A stretch of DNA of 64,000 nucleotides from Actinomyces slackii (GTDB lineage: Bacteria; Actinomycetota; Actinomycetes; Actinomycetales; Actinomycetaceae). Positions within the stretch are counted from its first letter, which is position 1. Every line of letters begins with the position of its first letter. A program made the translations under genes and the position numbers. The stretch spans positions 1,798,001 to 1,862,000 of the forward strand of contig NZ_LR134363.1 of the NCBI RefSeq assembly GCF_900637295.1, in the 5' to 3' direction. Below are positions 25,361-33,865 of this stretch, one piece after another. The notes beneath the pieces were generated by a model that was not told the DNA's origin, ran no database searches, and saw nothing but the letters and a program-made list of their open reading frames with translations.

Positions 25361-26323
25361 ATGCCATCGACCCTGGGACCCGGCGCGGGCCTGAGCGGGC
25401 GCGAGCTCATCAAGGGCCACGCCACCCTCAACGACTTCCTCCTGCTCGTCGACCCCGAGCGCGATGCCGCCGTCTCCGCCGCCGATATCGCCGCCGTGTG
25501 CGACCGGCGCGCGGGCATCGGCGCTGACGGCTTCGTGCGCGTGGTGCGCACCCAGGCCCTGCCCGGCGCGCAGGACTTCGCCGCCGCGGCCCCCCAGGCG
25601 CACTGGTTCATGGACTACTACAACGCCGACGGCACCGTGGCCGAGGTCAATGGCAACGCCGCCCGGCTCTTCGCCCACGTCCTGGACCATGAGGGCCTGG
25701 CTGACGTGGGGGAGGAGGAGTCCATCACCATCGGCACCCGGGCGGGGGCGCGCAGCCTCACCCGCCTGGGCGACCTGTGGACCGTGGACATGGGGCCCGC
25801 ACGGCTGCCCCACCGCGAGGCCGCCCGCGCCGAGGGCTGGGACACCGCCGTCGTCGTGCCCGGGCTTAAGGGGCAGCGCGCCGCCCTGAGCGTGTCCATG
25901 GGCAGCCCGCACACCGTCCTCGCCCTGGGGGAGGAGGCCGAGCTGGACTCCGCTGAGCTGGCGGGGCTGAAGGGCTCCGGCGAGCCAGTGGCCTACGATC
26001 CAGCCCCCGACCAGGGCACCAACCTGGAGCTGGTGGTGCCCCTGGGGGAGGAGACGGATCCTGACAGCGGGCGGGCCGTGGGGCTGGCCCGCATGCGAGT
26101 CCTTGAGCGGGGCGTGGGGGAGACCCTCTCCAGTGGGACCGGCGCCTGCGCAGCGGCTGTGGCTCTGAGCGTGTGGCAGGGACAGGACGCCCCCCAGGAC
26201 TACCGCCTGCTCGTGGCCGGAGGGGAACTGGGCGTCCACGTGGGGCCCGATCCTCTGGCGCCCGGGGCCACCGTGCTGCTGACCGGACCGGCCTCCATCA
26301 CCGCCAGGATCACTGTGGCCTGA
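25361..26323 (+). CDS. dapF: Diaminopimelate epimerase-family protein lacking both catalytic Cys
   Basis: This 320-residue protein has the DapF fold by sequence (GIGADGFVRV, YYNADGTVAEVNGNAAR, ERGVGETLSSGTGACAA). DapF normally interconverts LL- and meso-diaminopimelate using two Cys, in MCGNG and SCGTG. Here the first is Asn97 (codon aat) and the second is Ser258 (codon agt), both read directly. Normal two-base epimerase chemistry is therefore unlikely. It may be inactive, may use other residues as in the related PhzF fold, or may act on another substrate. Actinomyces walls often contain Lys or Orn instead of diaminopimelate, which could relax selection. The miaA–dapF–hflX context is the standard dapF location. 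Confidence 0.8.
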   Translation: MPSTLGPGAGLSGRELIKGHATLNDFLLLVDPERDAAVSAADIAAVCDRRAGIGADGFVRVVRTQALPGAQDFAAAAPQAHWFMDYYNADGTVAEVNGNAARLFAHVLDHEGLADVGEEESITIGTRAGARSLTRLGDLWTVDMGPARLPHREAARAEGWDTAVVVPGLKGQRAALSVSMGSPHTVLALGEEAELDSAELAGLKGSGEPVAYDPAPDQGTNLELVVPLGEETDPDSGRAVGLARMRVLERGVGETLSSGTGACAAAVALSVWQGQDAPQDYRLLVAGGELGVHVGPDPLAPGATVLLTGPASITARITVA

Positions 26324-26376
26324 GAATCAGCCTGCCCGAGCAAGAAGACCGACGACGACCAACGAAGACCAACGAC

Positions 26377-27798
26377 ATGTCCCATCCCACCGCTGATGGC
26401 GCCCCCGCGGGCTCGCCGGCGCGCCGTCTCATCACCACCGGGCTCATGCTCTTCGCCCTGTTCTTCGGGGCGGGCAACCTCATCTTCCCGCCGGTGCTGG
26501 GCGCCTCGGCCGGGCCGGGCCTGCCCGCCGTCATGGCCGGGTTCCTCGCCACCGGCGTGCTGCTGCCCCTGGTGGCGATCATCGCCGTGTCCACCTCCGG
26601 GGAGGGGATCGTGGGACTGGCGCGGCGCGTGGGCCGCGGCTTCGGCCTGGTCATGCCCGCGGCCGTCTACCTGGCCATCGGCCCCCTCTACGCCATCGCC
26701 AGGGTCACCACCGTGTCCTACGAGCTGACCGCGCGCCCCCTGCTGGAGCTGGCCGGGATCCCGGTGGGCCCCTGGGCGCTGCCGGTGCACGCCCTGGTCT
26801 TCCTCGCGGTCAGCTCCCTCATCGCCCTGCGCCCCAGCCGCCTGGCCGACCGGATCGGGCGCTGGCTCACCCCGGCGCTGCTCCTGCTCATCATCGTGCT
26901 GTGCGCCGTGGCGATCAGCGCGGGGAGGGTCATCGATCGCGCTCCCGAGCCCGCCTACGCCGCGGCTCCCGTGGCCCAGGGGCTGACCCAGGGCTACTTC
27001 ACCATGGATGTCCTGGCGGCCACCGTGTTCGGCATCGTGGTCCTCAACGCCCTGCGCGGCCAGGGGATCAGCGACCAGCGGCGGATCGTGGCCTACACCT
27101 CGGGGGCGGGATGCCTGGCGGCGGCGCTTCTGGCCGGTGTCTATGTGGGCCTGGCCATGATCGGGGCGCGCACGCCCGGGCCCGTCAATGATGGGACCGC
27201 CCTGCTGCGCGCGGCCGCGGAGGACGGCCTGGGTCGGGCAGGGGTGGTGATCTTCGGGGCCATCGTCCTGCTGGCCTGCCTGACCACGGCGGTCGGGCTG
27301 CTGTCGGCCTGGGCCGGCTACGCCTCCACGCTCCTGGCGCGCACCAGCTTCGAGGGCCAGCTCCTGGGCGCGGCCGGGGTCACCTTCATCCTGTCCAATC
27401 TGGGCCTGGCCGCGATCATCCAGATCATCTCCCCGGTCACCCTGCTGCTCTACCCCATGACCATCACCCTCATCACGGTGACCATCGTGGATGTGGTGGC
27501 CCCCGGGCACCTGAAGGCCGCCTACCGCTGGGGCGTGGCAGTCTCCGGGCTGCTGGGCCTGGTTTCGGCCCTGGCCGACGTCGGGGTCGCCGCCCCCTCC
27601 CAGGCCCTGGCGCGCACGGGGATGTGGGATGACGCCACGGGGTGGATCCTGCCCACCACGGTGGCCGTCCTGGTGGGACTGGCCTGGGACATCCACCGGG
27701 GCCGCTGGACCACGCCGGCCGACGACAAGAGCGACGCCGAGGAGGAGATCACCCACGCGGTGGCCTCCCACCTGACCCAGGAGGCCTCGGCCCCCTGA
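26377..27798 (+). CDS. brnQ: Branched-chain amino acid carrier, BrnQ family
   Basis: This 473-residue protein has about twelve membrane helices and the LIVCS-family signature LFFGAGNLIFPPVLG at residues 26-40, which lines the Na+ or H+ and substrate site. It imports leucine, isoleucine and valine with a cation. The start is ATG 26377 (MSHPTADGAPAG); the frame is open further upstream but that part overlaps dapF. No clear ribosome site is seen at the ATG. It has no operon partner downstream; the next gene is convergent. Confidence 0.92.
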   Translation: MSHPTADGAPAGSPARRLITTGLMLFALFFGAGNLIFPPVLGASAGPGLPAVMAGFLATGVLLPLVAIIAVSTSGEGIVGLARRVGRGFGLVMPAAVYLAIGPLYAIARVTTVSYELTARPLLELAGIPVGPWALPVHALVFLAVSSLIALRPSRLADRIGRWLTPALLLLIIVLCAVAISAGRVIDRAPEPAYAAAPVAQGLTQGYFTMDVLAATVFGIVVLNALRGQGISDQRRIVAYTSGAGCLAAALLAGVYVGLAMIGARTPGPVNDGTALLRAAAEDGLGRAGVVIFGAIVLLACLTTAVGLLSAWAGYASTLLARTSFEGQLLGAAGVTFILSNLGLAAIIQIISPVTLLLYPMTITLITVTIVDVVAPGHLKAAYRWGVAVSGLLGLVSALADVGVAAPSQALARTGMWDDATGWILPTTVAVLVGLAWDIHRGRWTTPADDKSDAEEEITHAVASHLTQEASAP

Positions 27799-27844
27799 GG
27801 GCCGGGCCCGGGGCCACGCCCGGTCGCGCCGCGCGGTCCGGGGC

Positions 27845-28444
27845 TCAGCGGCTGACGCGCAGGATGCGGAAGCCCTTGGCGGAGGCCTCGCGGCTGACCC
27901 GCCAGCCCTGCTCGGCCATCCACCCGGCCAGGGAGTCGGCGCCCAGGTTCTTGCCGACGACGAGCCAGGCCTCGCCGTCGTCGGCCAGGAGGGGGAGCCA
28001 ATCGGCCAGGAGGGCGTGAAGGGCCGTCTTGCCGATGCGCACCGGAGGATTGGACCAGATGACATCGAGCCGGTCCCCGCTCCGGTGAAGCTCCGCCAGC
28101 AGGTCGGGTGCCAGGAGGGCGCGCGCATTACGGCCGGCGGTGTTGCGGGCGGTCAGGTCAACGGCCCGCTCATTGATGTCGGTGGCCAGGACCCGGGCCT
28201 GGGGGGCGGCGTCGCACAGGGCCAGGGCGATGGGCCCCCAGCCGCAGCCCAGGTCCAGGGCGGTGCCGTGGGCGGGCGGATCGGGGACGTGATCGAGCAG
28301 CACCTGCGTGCCCTTGTCCAGGCGGTCGGCGCTGAACACGCCCGCGGCCGTGATGACCTCATGCTCGGTGCCGCGGATGGTGAAGCGGTGGGTGCGGCTG
28401 CGCGGATCGCCCTGCGGGGAGGCCGAGAAGTAGTGCTCGCTCAC
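27845..28444 (-). CDS. Class I SAM methyltransferase, RsmC/RlmG-like
   Basis: A 199-residue methyltransferase corresponding to the C-terminal half of RsmC, which methylates G1207 of 16S rRNA. Visible elements are HRFTIRGTEHEVITAAGVFSADRLD, the SAM motif ALDLGCGWGPIALAL near residue 63, ATDINERAVDLTARN near 87, and the catalytic-type SNPPV near 128. Single-domain proteins of this kind are common in actinobacteria. The exact target (16S G1207 or 23S G1835) cannot be read. The GTG start lies 6 nt after a TAGCCT box. Confidence 0.85.
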   Translation of the reverse strand: MSEHYFSASPQGDPRSRTHRFTIRGTEHEVITAAGVFSADRLDKGTQVLLDHVPDPPAHGTALDLGCGWGPIALALCDAAPQARVLATDINERAVDLTARNTAGRNARALLAPDLLAELHRSGDRLDVIWSNPPVRIGKTALHALLADWLPLLADDGEAWLVVGKNLGADSLAGWMAEQGWRVSREASAKGFRILRVSR

Positions 28445-28450
28445 GCTCCC

Positions 28451-28456
28451 AGGCTA
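28451..28456 (-). promoter_or_regulatory. -10 box TAGCCT for the RsmC-like gene
   Basis: On the minus strand TAGCCT is followed by GGGAGC and the GTG at 28444, the same geometry as at several other starts in the window. Confidence 0.5.
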
Positions 28457-28575
28457 CCGGCCACGCCCGCCCCATCGGCTCCTCGCCGGGGTCGGGGCCG
28501 CCACTGTGCGCCGGGGCCCACGGCGAGGGCCCCGGCCCGGGGCGAGCCGGAGGAGGGCGGGGGCCAAGCGCGCGG

Positions 28576-29955
28576 TCACCGCCCGGCGGCGCGCCGGGTC
28601 AGCAGCGCGGTCGCCCCCAGCATGAGGGACAGGGCGATGACGGCGCCCACCAGCCTGGGCCCCTCGACCCCCGCATCGGTGGGGGCCACGAAGGCCGTGA
28701 CCGCCGTGCCCAGCGTCGCGCCCCCGGCCGCCGAGGCGACGGTGACCGCCGTGGCCGCCCGCGCCTGGGAGATGCCGTCGTCGGGCCCATCGGGGCCCGG
28801 CTGGCTGACGCAGCGGATGAGGGTGTCCTGGTGCGTCAGTCCCATCCCCAGGCCCGCCACGGAGAAGCCCACGTGCAGCCACCACCAGGGCAGGGCATCG
28901 GCGAAGGCCGCGGCCATGAGCAGCCCCCCGGTGAGGAAGCAGCCGGCCCCGCCCGCGGTCCGCAGCATGTAGGTGACTGGGGCTCGCGCCGGGGTTGCCC
29001 CGCACCACATCGCCACCACCGACCAGCACACCCCGGCCGCGGTCAGCGCCCAGCCGATGGCGCCGGCCCCCAGCCCCAGAACGTCATGGGCGCCGGGAGC
29101 CACCAGGAAGTCCAGGGCGAAGTAGGCCATGCACACCCAGGCCAGGGCGGCGATGGCGGCGCGACGCCCCGGGCGGAGCCGCAGCGTCCCGGCGGGGAAG
29201 ACCCGGGTGCAGGCCCACAGTGCGGCCGCCGCCCCAAGGCCGCAGCCCGGCCAGAACCACGCCGATCCTCCCGGGAGCGCCCCGATGAGCCCGACCCCGC
29301 CGGCCAGCGCCAGCGCCGCCGACCAGGGGGCCTTGCCGCCCTCGTCCTCCACGCGCAGCCCGCGGATCTCCCGGGCCATGAGCAGGCGCGCCACCACCAG
29401 CAGCGGCACATAGGCCACCAGCGCCCAGCGCCACCCCCACAGCGAGGCGATGGTGGCGGCGTAGGCCGGGCCCAGGAGCGAGGAGACCACCCATGTGGCC
29501 GACCCGACGGCCAGGAAGAGGCGCCGCCACTGATCGGGCAGTCCCGCGACCAGAACACCCATGGTCACCGTGGCCAGGGCCCCGGCCGCCAGGCCCCGCA
29601 GCACCTCGCCGGCCACGTACACCCCGATGCCCGGGGCCATCGCCCCCATGACGGCCCCGGCGCAGAGCAGGGCGGTCAGCGCCGTCATGAGCCGGTCCGC
29701 CCGCCAGCGCGCCAGCATGGCCCCGCCCAGGGGCATGGTCAGGAAGGCGGGCACCTGGGCCGCGGCGGTCACCAGGCCGTAGTGGCTGCGGGCATGCAGC
29801 TCGGTGGCCAGCAGGGGCAGCACCGTTTGATTGATGTAGATCTGCATGCCCGCCAGCAGCTCGACCGTGAGCATGGCCACCACCAGGTGCCCCAGGCGCG
29901 TGGTCAGCACGGCGCGCAGCGACAGGGGCGGGTGCCCGGCAGGGGGAGGAGTCAC
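28576..29955 (-). CDS. MFS transporter
   Basis: A major facilitator of 459 residues with about twelve to fourteen hydrophobic segments. Family cues are ATELHARSHYGLVTAAAQVPAF early, MLARWRADR in the loop between helices 2 and 3, and a GLGMGL run late. Probably a drug or metabolite efflux pump; the substrate is unknown. I start it at GTG 29955, 7 nt after a TAGCCT box, giving VTPPPAGHPPL; a longer frame upstream would run through that promoter. It is divergent from hflX. Downstream the gap 28445-28575 separates it from the RsmC-like gene. Confidence 0.85.
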   Translation of the reverse strand: MTPPPAGHPPLSLRAVLTTRLGHLVVAMLTVELLAGMQIYINQTVLPLLATELHARSHYGLVTAAAQVPAFLTMPLGGAMLARWRADRLMTALTALLCAGAVMGAMAPGIGVYVAGEVLRGLAAGALATVTMGVLVAGLPDQWRRLFLAVGSATWVVSSLLGPAYAATIASLWGWRWALVAYVPLLVVARLLMAREIRGLRVEDEGGKAPWSAALALAGGVGLIGALPGGSAWFWPGCGLGAAAALWACTRVFPAGTLRLRPGRRAAIAALAWVCMAYFALDFLVAPGAHDVLGLGAGAIGWALTAAGVCWSVVAMWCGATPARAPVTYMLRTAGGAGCFLTGGLLMAAAFADALPWWWLHVGFSVAGLGMGLTHQDTLIRCVSQPGPDGPDDGISQARAATAVTVASAAGGATLGTAVTAFVAPTDAGVEGPRLVGAVIALSLMLGATALLTRRAAGR

Positions 29956-29962
29956 GTTGGCC

Positions 29963-29968
29963 AGGCTA
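29963..29968 (-). promoter_or_regulatory. -10 box TAGCCT for the MFS gene
   Basis: TAGCCT on the minus strand, then 7 nt, then GTG 29955. It fixes the start of the transporter and predicts a leaderless message. Confidence 0.5.
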
Positions 29969-30057
29969 CCGGCGCCCCGCCCGGGTGCTCGCGGTCGGCG
30001 CCCGGTGCCGTGCGCCCCGCCCGGCATCGATGGCATGGCGACGGGGTGGGCATGCGC

Positions 30058-30063
30058 TAGGAT
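30058..30063 (+). promoter_or_regulatory. -10 box TAGGAT for the hflX leader
   Basis: TAGGAT is followed by GCCGCC and an ATG at 30070. The predicted RNA would begin at or beside this ATG and run about 135 nt to hflX. Confidence 0.5.
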
Positions 30064-30069
30064 GCCGCC

Positions 30070-30093
30070 ATGTGGATTTCCCGTATGCGATGA
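30070..30093 (+). CDS. Candidate leader peptide MWISRMR upstream of hflX
   Basis: A seven-codon ORF (ATG TGG ATT TCC CGT ATG CGA, then TGA) starts right at the predicted transcript 5' end. Its last three residues, Arg-Met-Arg, fit the R/K-x-R/K motif at which macrolide-bound ribosomes are known to stall. The codons CGTATGCG (30082-30089) are exactly complementary to CGCATACG (30184-30191), which ends 3 nt before the hflX AAGGA site. A ribosome stalled on the peptide would prevent that helix. The arrangement is seen; translation and antibiotic response are inferred. Confidence 0.5.
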   Translation: MWISRMR

Positions 30094-30191
30094 GCCGGTG
30101 GCTGTGACGCCGCCCCACGCTCACCCCCTGCCCTCATCGGCCCGCAGGCCCCTGGGCGGGGCCATCGATGCCCCGCATCCCCACGCATACG
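30082..30191 (+). promoter_or_regulatory. Possible attenuator: leader codons pair with region before hflX RBS
   Basis: The 8-nt complement 30082-30089/30184-30191 would form a long-range helix just before AAGGA (30194-30198). Between the arms, alternative stems are possible, such as GGTGGC with GCCGCC (30096-30114) and GGCCCGC with GCGGGGCC (near 30139-30163). Which forms is not decidable by eye. Confidence 0.4.
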
Positions 30192-30204
30192 ACAAGGAAC
30201 CCCT

Positions 30205-31788
30205 GTGAACGAGATCCGCACCCCTGATTCGACTGCGTCCGCCGACGCAGCGCCCACCGTCCCCGCCCGCACCCCCGAGGACATCGTCGCCCGGGTTCTC
30301 TCGCGCACCGGCACGGCCCTGGCCTCCACCGACGGCGGGCACTGGGACGGCCAGCACGACGACGGCGCCCTGGAGCGCGAGGCGCGCGCGGGACTGCGGC
30401 GCGTGGCGGGGCTGTCCACCGAGCTCGAGGACGTCTCCGAGGTCGAGTACCGCCAGGTCCGCCTGGAGAAGGTGGTCCTGGTGGGCCTGGACCTGCCCCA
30501 TCAGCGGCCGGCCAGGCGACCGACCGGCGCCGCCCCTGGTGCGCTGCCCGGCGACGCCCAGGACGCCGAGACCTCCCTGCGCGAGCTCGCCGCCCTGGCC
30601 GAGACCGCCGGCTCCCAGGTCATGGACGCCCTCATCCAGCGGCGCGACCACCCCGATCCCGCCACCTACCTGGGCAGCGGCAAGGCCCGCGAGCTGGCGG
30701 AGATGGTGGCCGCGGTCGGGGCGGACACGGTGATCGTCGACGGCGAGCTGACCCCCTCCCAGCGCCGCGCCATGGAGGACACCGTGGGGGTCAAGGTCGT
30801 CGACCGCACGGCCCTCATCCTGGACATCTTCGCCCAGCACGCCAAGTCCCGGGAGGGCAAGGCCCAGGTCGAGCTCGCCCAGCTGGAGTACCTGCTGCCG
30901 CGCCTGCGCGGCTGGGGGGAGTCCATGTCCCGTCAGGCCGGTGGGCGGGTGGCCGCCGGACAGGGCATCGGCTCCAGGGGCCCCGGCGAGACCAAGATCG
31001 AGCTGGACCGGCGTCGCATCCGCGAGCGCATGGCCAAGCTGCGCCGCGAGATCAAGGCGATGGAGCCCGCCAGGGCCACCAAGCGCGGCTCCCGGCGCCG
31101 TGGGTCCATCCCCTCGGTGGCGATCGCCGGTTACACCAACGCCGGCAAGTCCTCGCTCATGAACCGGCTCACCGATGCCGGGATCATGGTTCAGGACGCC
31201 CTGTTCGCCACCCTGGACCCCACGGTGCGCCGCGCTGAGACCGCTGATGGGCGCGTCTACACCCTGACCGACACGGTCGGGTTCGTGCGCAGCCTTCCCC
31301 ACGAGCTCATCGAGGCCTTCCGCTCCACCCTGGAGGAGGTGGCCGGGGCCGATGTGCTCGTGCACGTCGTCGATGCGGCTCATCCCGACCCGCTCAGCCA
31401 GATCGCCGCCGTGCGCACCGTGCTGGCCGAGATCCCCGGCGCTCTGGATGTGCCCGAGCTCATTGTGCTCAACAAGACCGATCTGGCCGACGCCGTGACG
31501 CTGGCCGCCCTGCGCACCCGACTGCCGGGGGCGGTGATGGTCTCGGCTCGCACGGGGGAGGGCCTGGGTGATCTGCGCGCGCGCATCGAGGAGATGCTGC
31601 CCCGCCCCGAGGTGGTGGTCGACGTCGTCGTGCCCTACTCGCGCGGCGACCTGGTCTCCCGCGCGCATGCCGACGGCGAGATCGAGACCGTTGAGTACGT
31701 CGAGTCCGGCACCCGCCTGGTGGCCCGGGTCGATCCCGCCCTGGCGGCTGAGCTTCAGGCCGCCCGCGGGGCCTCGGACCGGCCGTGA
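30205..31788 (+). CDS. hflX: GTPase HflX, ribosome-splitting factor
   Basis: This 527-residue protein has the HflX N-terminal domain (DHPDPATYLGSGKARELAE … DGELTPSQRRAMED … RTALILDIFAQHA), a helical linker and a GTPase domain starting at Gly309 (GYTNAGKSS), followed by DTVGFV and NKTD. HflX binds the 50S subunit and splits stalled ribosomes; homologues in mycobacteria and Listeria give macrolide or lincosamide tolerance. GTG 30205 has AAGGA 6 nt upstream. The stop overlaps the next start in a GTGA. The leader may regulate it. It sits downstream of miaA–dapF, as in other actinobacteria. Confidence 0.94.
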   Translation: MNEIRTPDSTASADAAPTVPARTPEDIVARVLSRTGTALASTDGGHWDGQHDDGALEREARAGLRRVAGLSTELEDVSEVEYRQVRLEKVVLVGLDLPHQRPARRPTGAAPGALPGDAQDAETSLRELAALAETAGSQVMDALIQRRDHPDPATYLGSGKARELAEMVAAVGADTVIVDGELTPSQRRAMEDTVGVKVVDRTALILDIFAQHAKSREGKAQVELAQLEYLLPRLRGWGESMSRQAGGRVAAGQGIGSRGPGETKIELDRRRIRERMAKLRREIKAMEPARATKRGSRRRGSIPSVAIAGYTNAGKSSLMNRLTDAGIMVQDALFATLDPTVRRAETADGRVYTLTDTVGFVRSLPHELIEAFRSTLEEVAGADVLVHVVDAAHPDPLSQIAAVRTVLAEIPGALDVPELIVLNKTDLADAVTLAALRTRLPGAVMVSARTGEGLGDLRARIEEMLPRPEVVVDVVVPYSRGDLVSRAHADGEIETVEYVESGTRLVARVDPALAAELQAARGASDRP

Positions 31789-33800
31789 CCCCGCCTCCCG
31801 AGTCCCGGGCGGCGGAGGGCCTGGAGGGGGTCTCGACGCGCGCCCTCGACATCGCGGTCCAGGAGCTGGGCGGGCGTGCGCGCAGCGGTCAGGCCGATAT
31901 GGTGCGCGGCGTGGCCGCCTCGATCGAGGAGGGCCACCACCTGCTGGTCCAGGCCGGGACCGGCACCGGGAAGTCCCTGGGCTACCTGGTGCCCGCCATG
32001 GCACATGCCGTGGAGTCGGGTCAGCGCGTCGTGGTCTCCACCGCGACCCTGGCCCTCCAGCGCCAGATCCTCATCAAGGACGCGCCCCTGGCGGCGCGCG
32101 CCGTCGAGGCCGTCACCGGGGCCCGGCCGGATGTGGCCCTGCTCAAGGGGTGGCAGAACTACCTGTGCCGTCACCGCCTCCAGGGCGGATACCCCGACCA
32201 GGATGAGGGAACCCTGTTCGACGCCGACCAGGCGCTGGCCCGCCCTCGAACGGGCAAGGGCGCGCAGGCGGGCCTGGGTGAGCAGGTGCTCCGCCTGCGC
32301 CAGTGGGCCGCCTCCACGGATACCGGTGACCGCGACGATCTGGTCCCCGGCGTGTCCGACCGGGCCTGGGCTCAGGCCTCGGTCTCGCGGGCCGAGTGCC
32401 TGGGCGGGGCGTGCCCGCTCAAGGCCGAGTGCTTCGCCGAGGCGGCGCGTGCCGCCGCCGGGCAGGCCGACGTGGTGGTCACCAATCACGCCATGCTGGG
32501 CATCGTGGCCGCGGGCAACCCGGGGGTTCTGCCCGAGCACGAGGTCCTCATCGTCGATGAGGCCCATGATCTGGCCGAGCGCGTGCGCTCCCAGGGCACG
32601 GTGGTGCTCTCAGCGGGATCGGTGGCGCGAACGGCTGCCACGGCCCGCAAGCACGCCGCGGTGCTGGTGGCCGATCTGGAGGCGGCGGGCCAGGAGCTCC
32701 AGCTGGTCCTGGCCGAGCTTGCCGACGGGCGCCTGGAGGATGGCCTGCCCCCGGCGCTGGGCCAGTCCCTGGCGGTGCTCGAGGCCGCGGCCCGCCAGGT
32801 GGCCGCCGATGTGCGAGAGCAGGGCAGGGCCAAGGGCTCGGGCCTGGACGCGGGCGGCCTGGCCCTGGCCCGCACCGCCATCGCGGATCTCGTCGATGCC
32901 CTGGAGCGCATGGTCTCGGACTCGGTGGCCCAGGGGCGGGATGTGGCCTGGATCGAGCGGCCCCGCATGGGGGCCGAGCCGCCGCGGCTTTTGTTGGCGC
33001 CCATCGAGGTGGCCGGCTCGGTGGCCACTGGTCTTCTGGCCGAGCGCACCGCGGTGCTGACCTCGGCGACCCTGGCCCTGGGCGGGGGCTTTGAGCCCAT
33101 GGCGCGCGCCCTGGGACTGACGCTGTCGGAGCAGCGGTGGGAGGGCCTGGACGTGGGCTCGCCCTTCGACTATCCGCGCCAGGGGATCCTCTACGTGGCC
33201 GCGCACCTGCCGCGCCCCGGTGCGGGGATATCCGAGGCCGCCCTTGACGAGATGCTCGCCCTGGCGGAGGCCTCCGGGGGCGGGATGCTGGGCCTGTTCT
33301 CCTCGCGGCGGGCCGCCCAGGAGGCGGCCGAGGTCCTGCGCGGGGCGACCTCCCTGCCGGTCTACGCCCAGGGGGAGGACAGCCTGCCTGCCCTGGTGGA
33401 GGCCTTTGCGGCCGACGACGCCGCCTGCCTGGTGGGCACGCTCAGCCTGTGGCAGGGAGTGGATGTGCCGGGGCGGACCTGCCGCCTGGTGGTCATGGAC
33501 CGCATCCCCTTCCCCCGCCCCGATGACCCGGTGGCCCAGGCGCGCACCGACGCGGTGGTGGCCGGCGGCGGCAACGGGTTCATGAGCGTCTCGGCGGCTC
33601 ATGCCGCCCTGCTGCTGGCCCAGGGGGCGGGCCGGCTCATCCGCCGAGGCGATGACCGCGGCGTGGTCGCGGTCCTGGACTCCCGTCTGCGCACGGCCCG
33701 CTACGCCGGCTTCCTGACCCGCTCCATGCCCGCCCTGTGGCCGACGACGGACCCGGCCGTGGTCCGAGGTGCTCTGGCCCGCCTGGCGGGTGCCGGCTGA
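31785..33800 (+). CDS. DinG/YoaA-type ATP-dependent DNA helicase
   Basis: A 671-residue superfamily 2 helicase of the XPD/DinG group. Walker A AGTGTGKS is at 57-64 and the DEAH box (VDEAHDLAE) starts at Asp258. Four Cys in the first helicase domain can form the iron-sulfur cluster of this group: one in NYLCRHR and three in the later CLGGACPLKAEC stretch. C-terminal motifs include FSSRRAAQEAAEVL, LSLWQGVDVPG and QGAGRLIRR. It unwinds DNA or R-loops in repair. Its GTG overlaps the hflX stop, so the two are co-translated. Confidence 0.9.
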   Translation: MTPPPESRAAEGLEGVSTRALDIAVQELGGRARSGQADMVRGVAASIEEGHHLLVQAGTGTGKSLGYLVPAMAHAVESGQRVVVSTATLALQRQILIKDAPLAARAVEAVTGARPDVALLKGWQNYLCRHRLQGGYPDQDEGTLFDADQALARPRTGKGAQAGLGEQVLRLRQWAASTDTGDRDDLVPGVSDRAWAQASVSRAECLGGACPLKAECFAEAARAAAGQADVVVTNHAMLGIVAAGNPGVLPEHEVLIVDEAHDLAERVRSQGTVVLSAGSVARTAATARKHAAVLVADLEAAGQELQLVLAELADGRLEDGLPPALGQSLAVLEAAARQVAADVREQGRAKGSGLDAGGLALARTAIADLVDALERMVSDSVAQGRDVAWIERPRMGAEPPRLLLAPIEVAGSVATGLLAERTAVLTSATLALGGGFEPMARALGLTLSEQRWEGLDVGSPFDYPRQGILYVAAHLPRPGAGISEAALDEMLALAEASGGGMLGLFSSRRAAQEAAEVLRGATSLPVYAQGEDSLPALVEAFAADDAACLVGTLSLWQGVDVPGRTCRLVVMDRIPFPRPDDPVAQARTDAVVAGGGNGFMSVSAAHAALLLAQGAGRLIRRGDDRGVVAVLDSRLRTARYAGFLTRSMPALWPTTDPAVVRGALARLAGAG

Positions 33801-33853
33801 GATGCCGTGGATAGATGTTGTCATCTCCGATTCCTCGGATTCCTTGGCGCTGC

Positions 33854-33859
33854 TAGCAT
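33854..33859 (+). promoter_or_regulatory. -10 box TAGCAT for the MarR gene
   Basis: TAGCAT, 6 nt, then GTG 33866. The gap 33801-33853 before it is AT-richer than the surroundings (TTGTCATCTCCGATTCC), in keeping with a promoter. Confidence 0.5.
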
Positions 33860-33865
33860 GACTGC

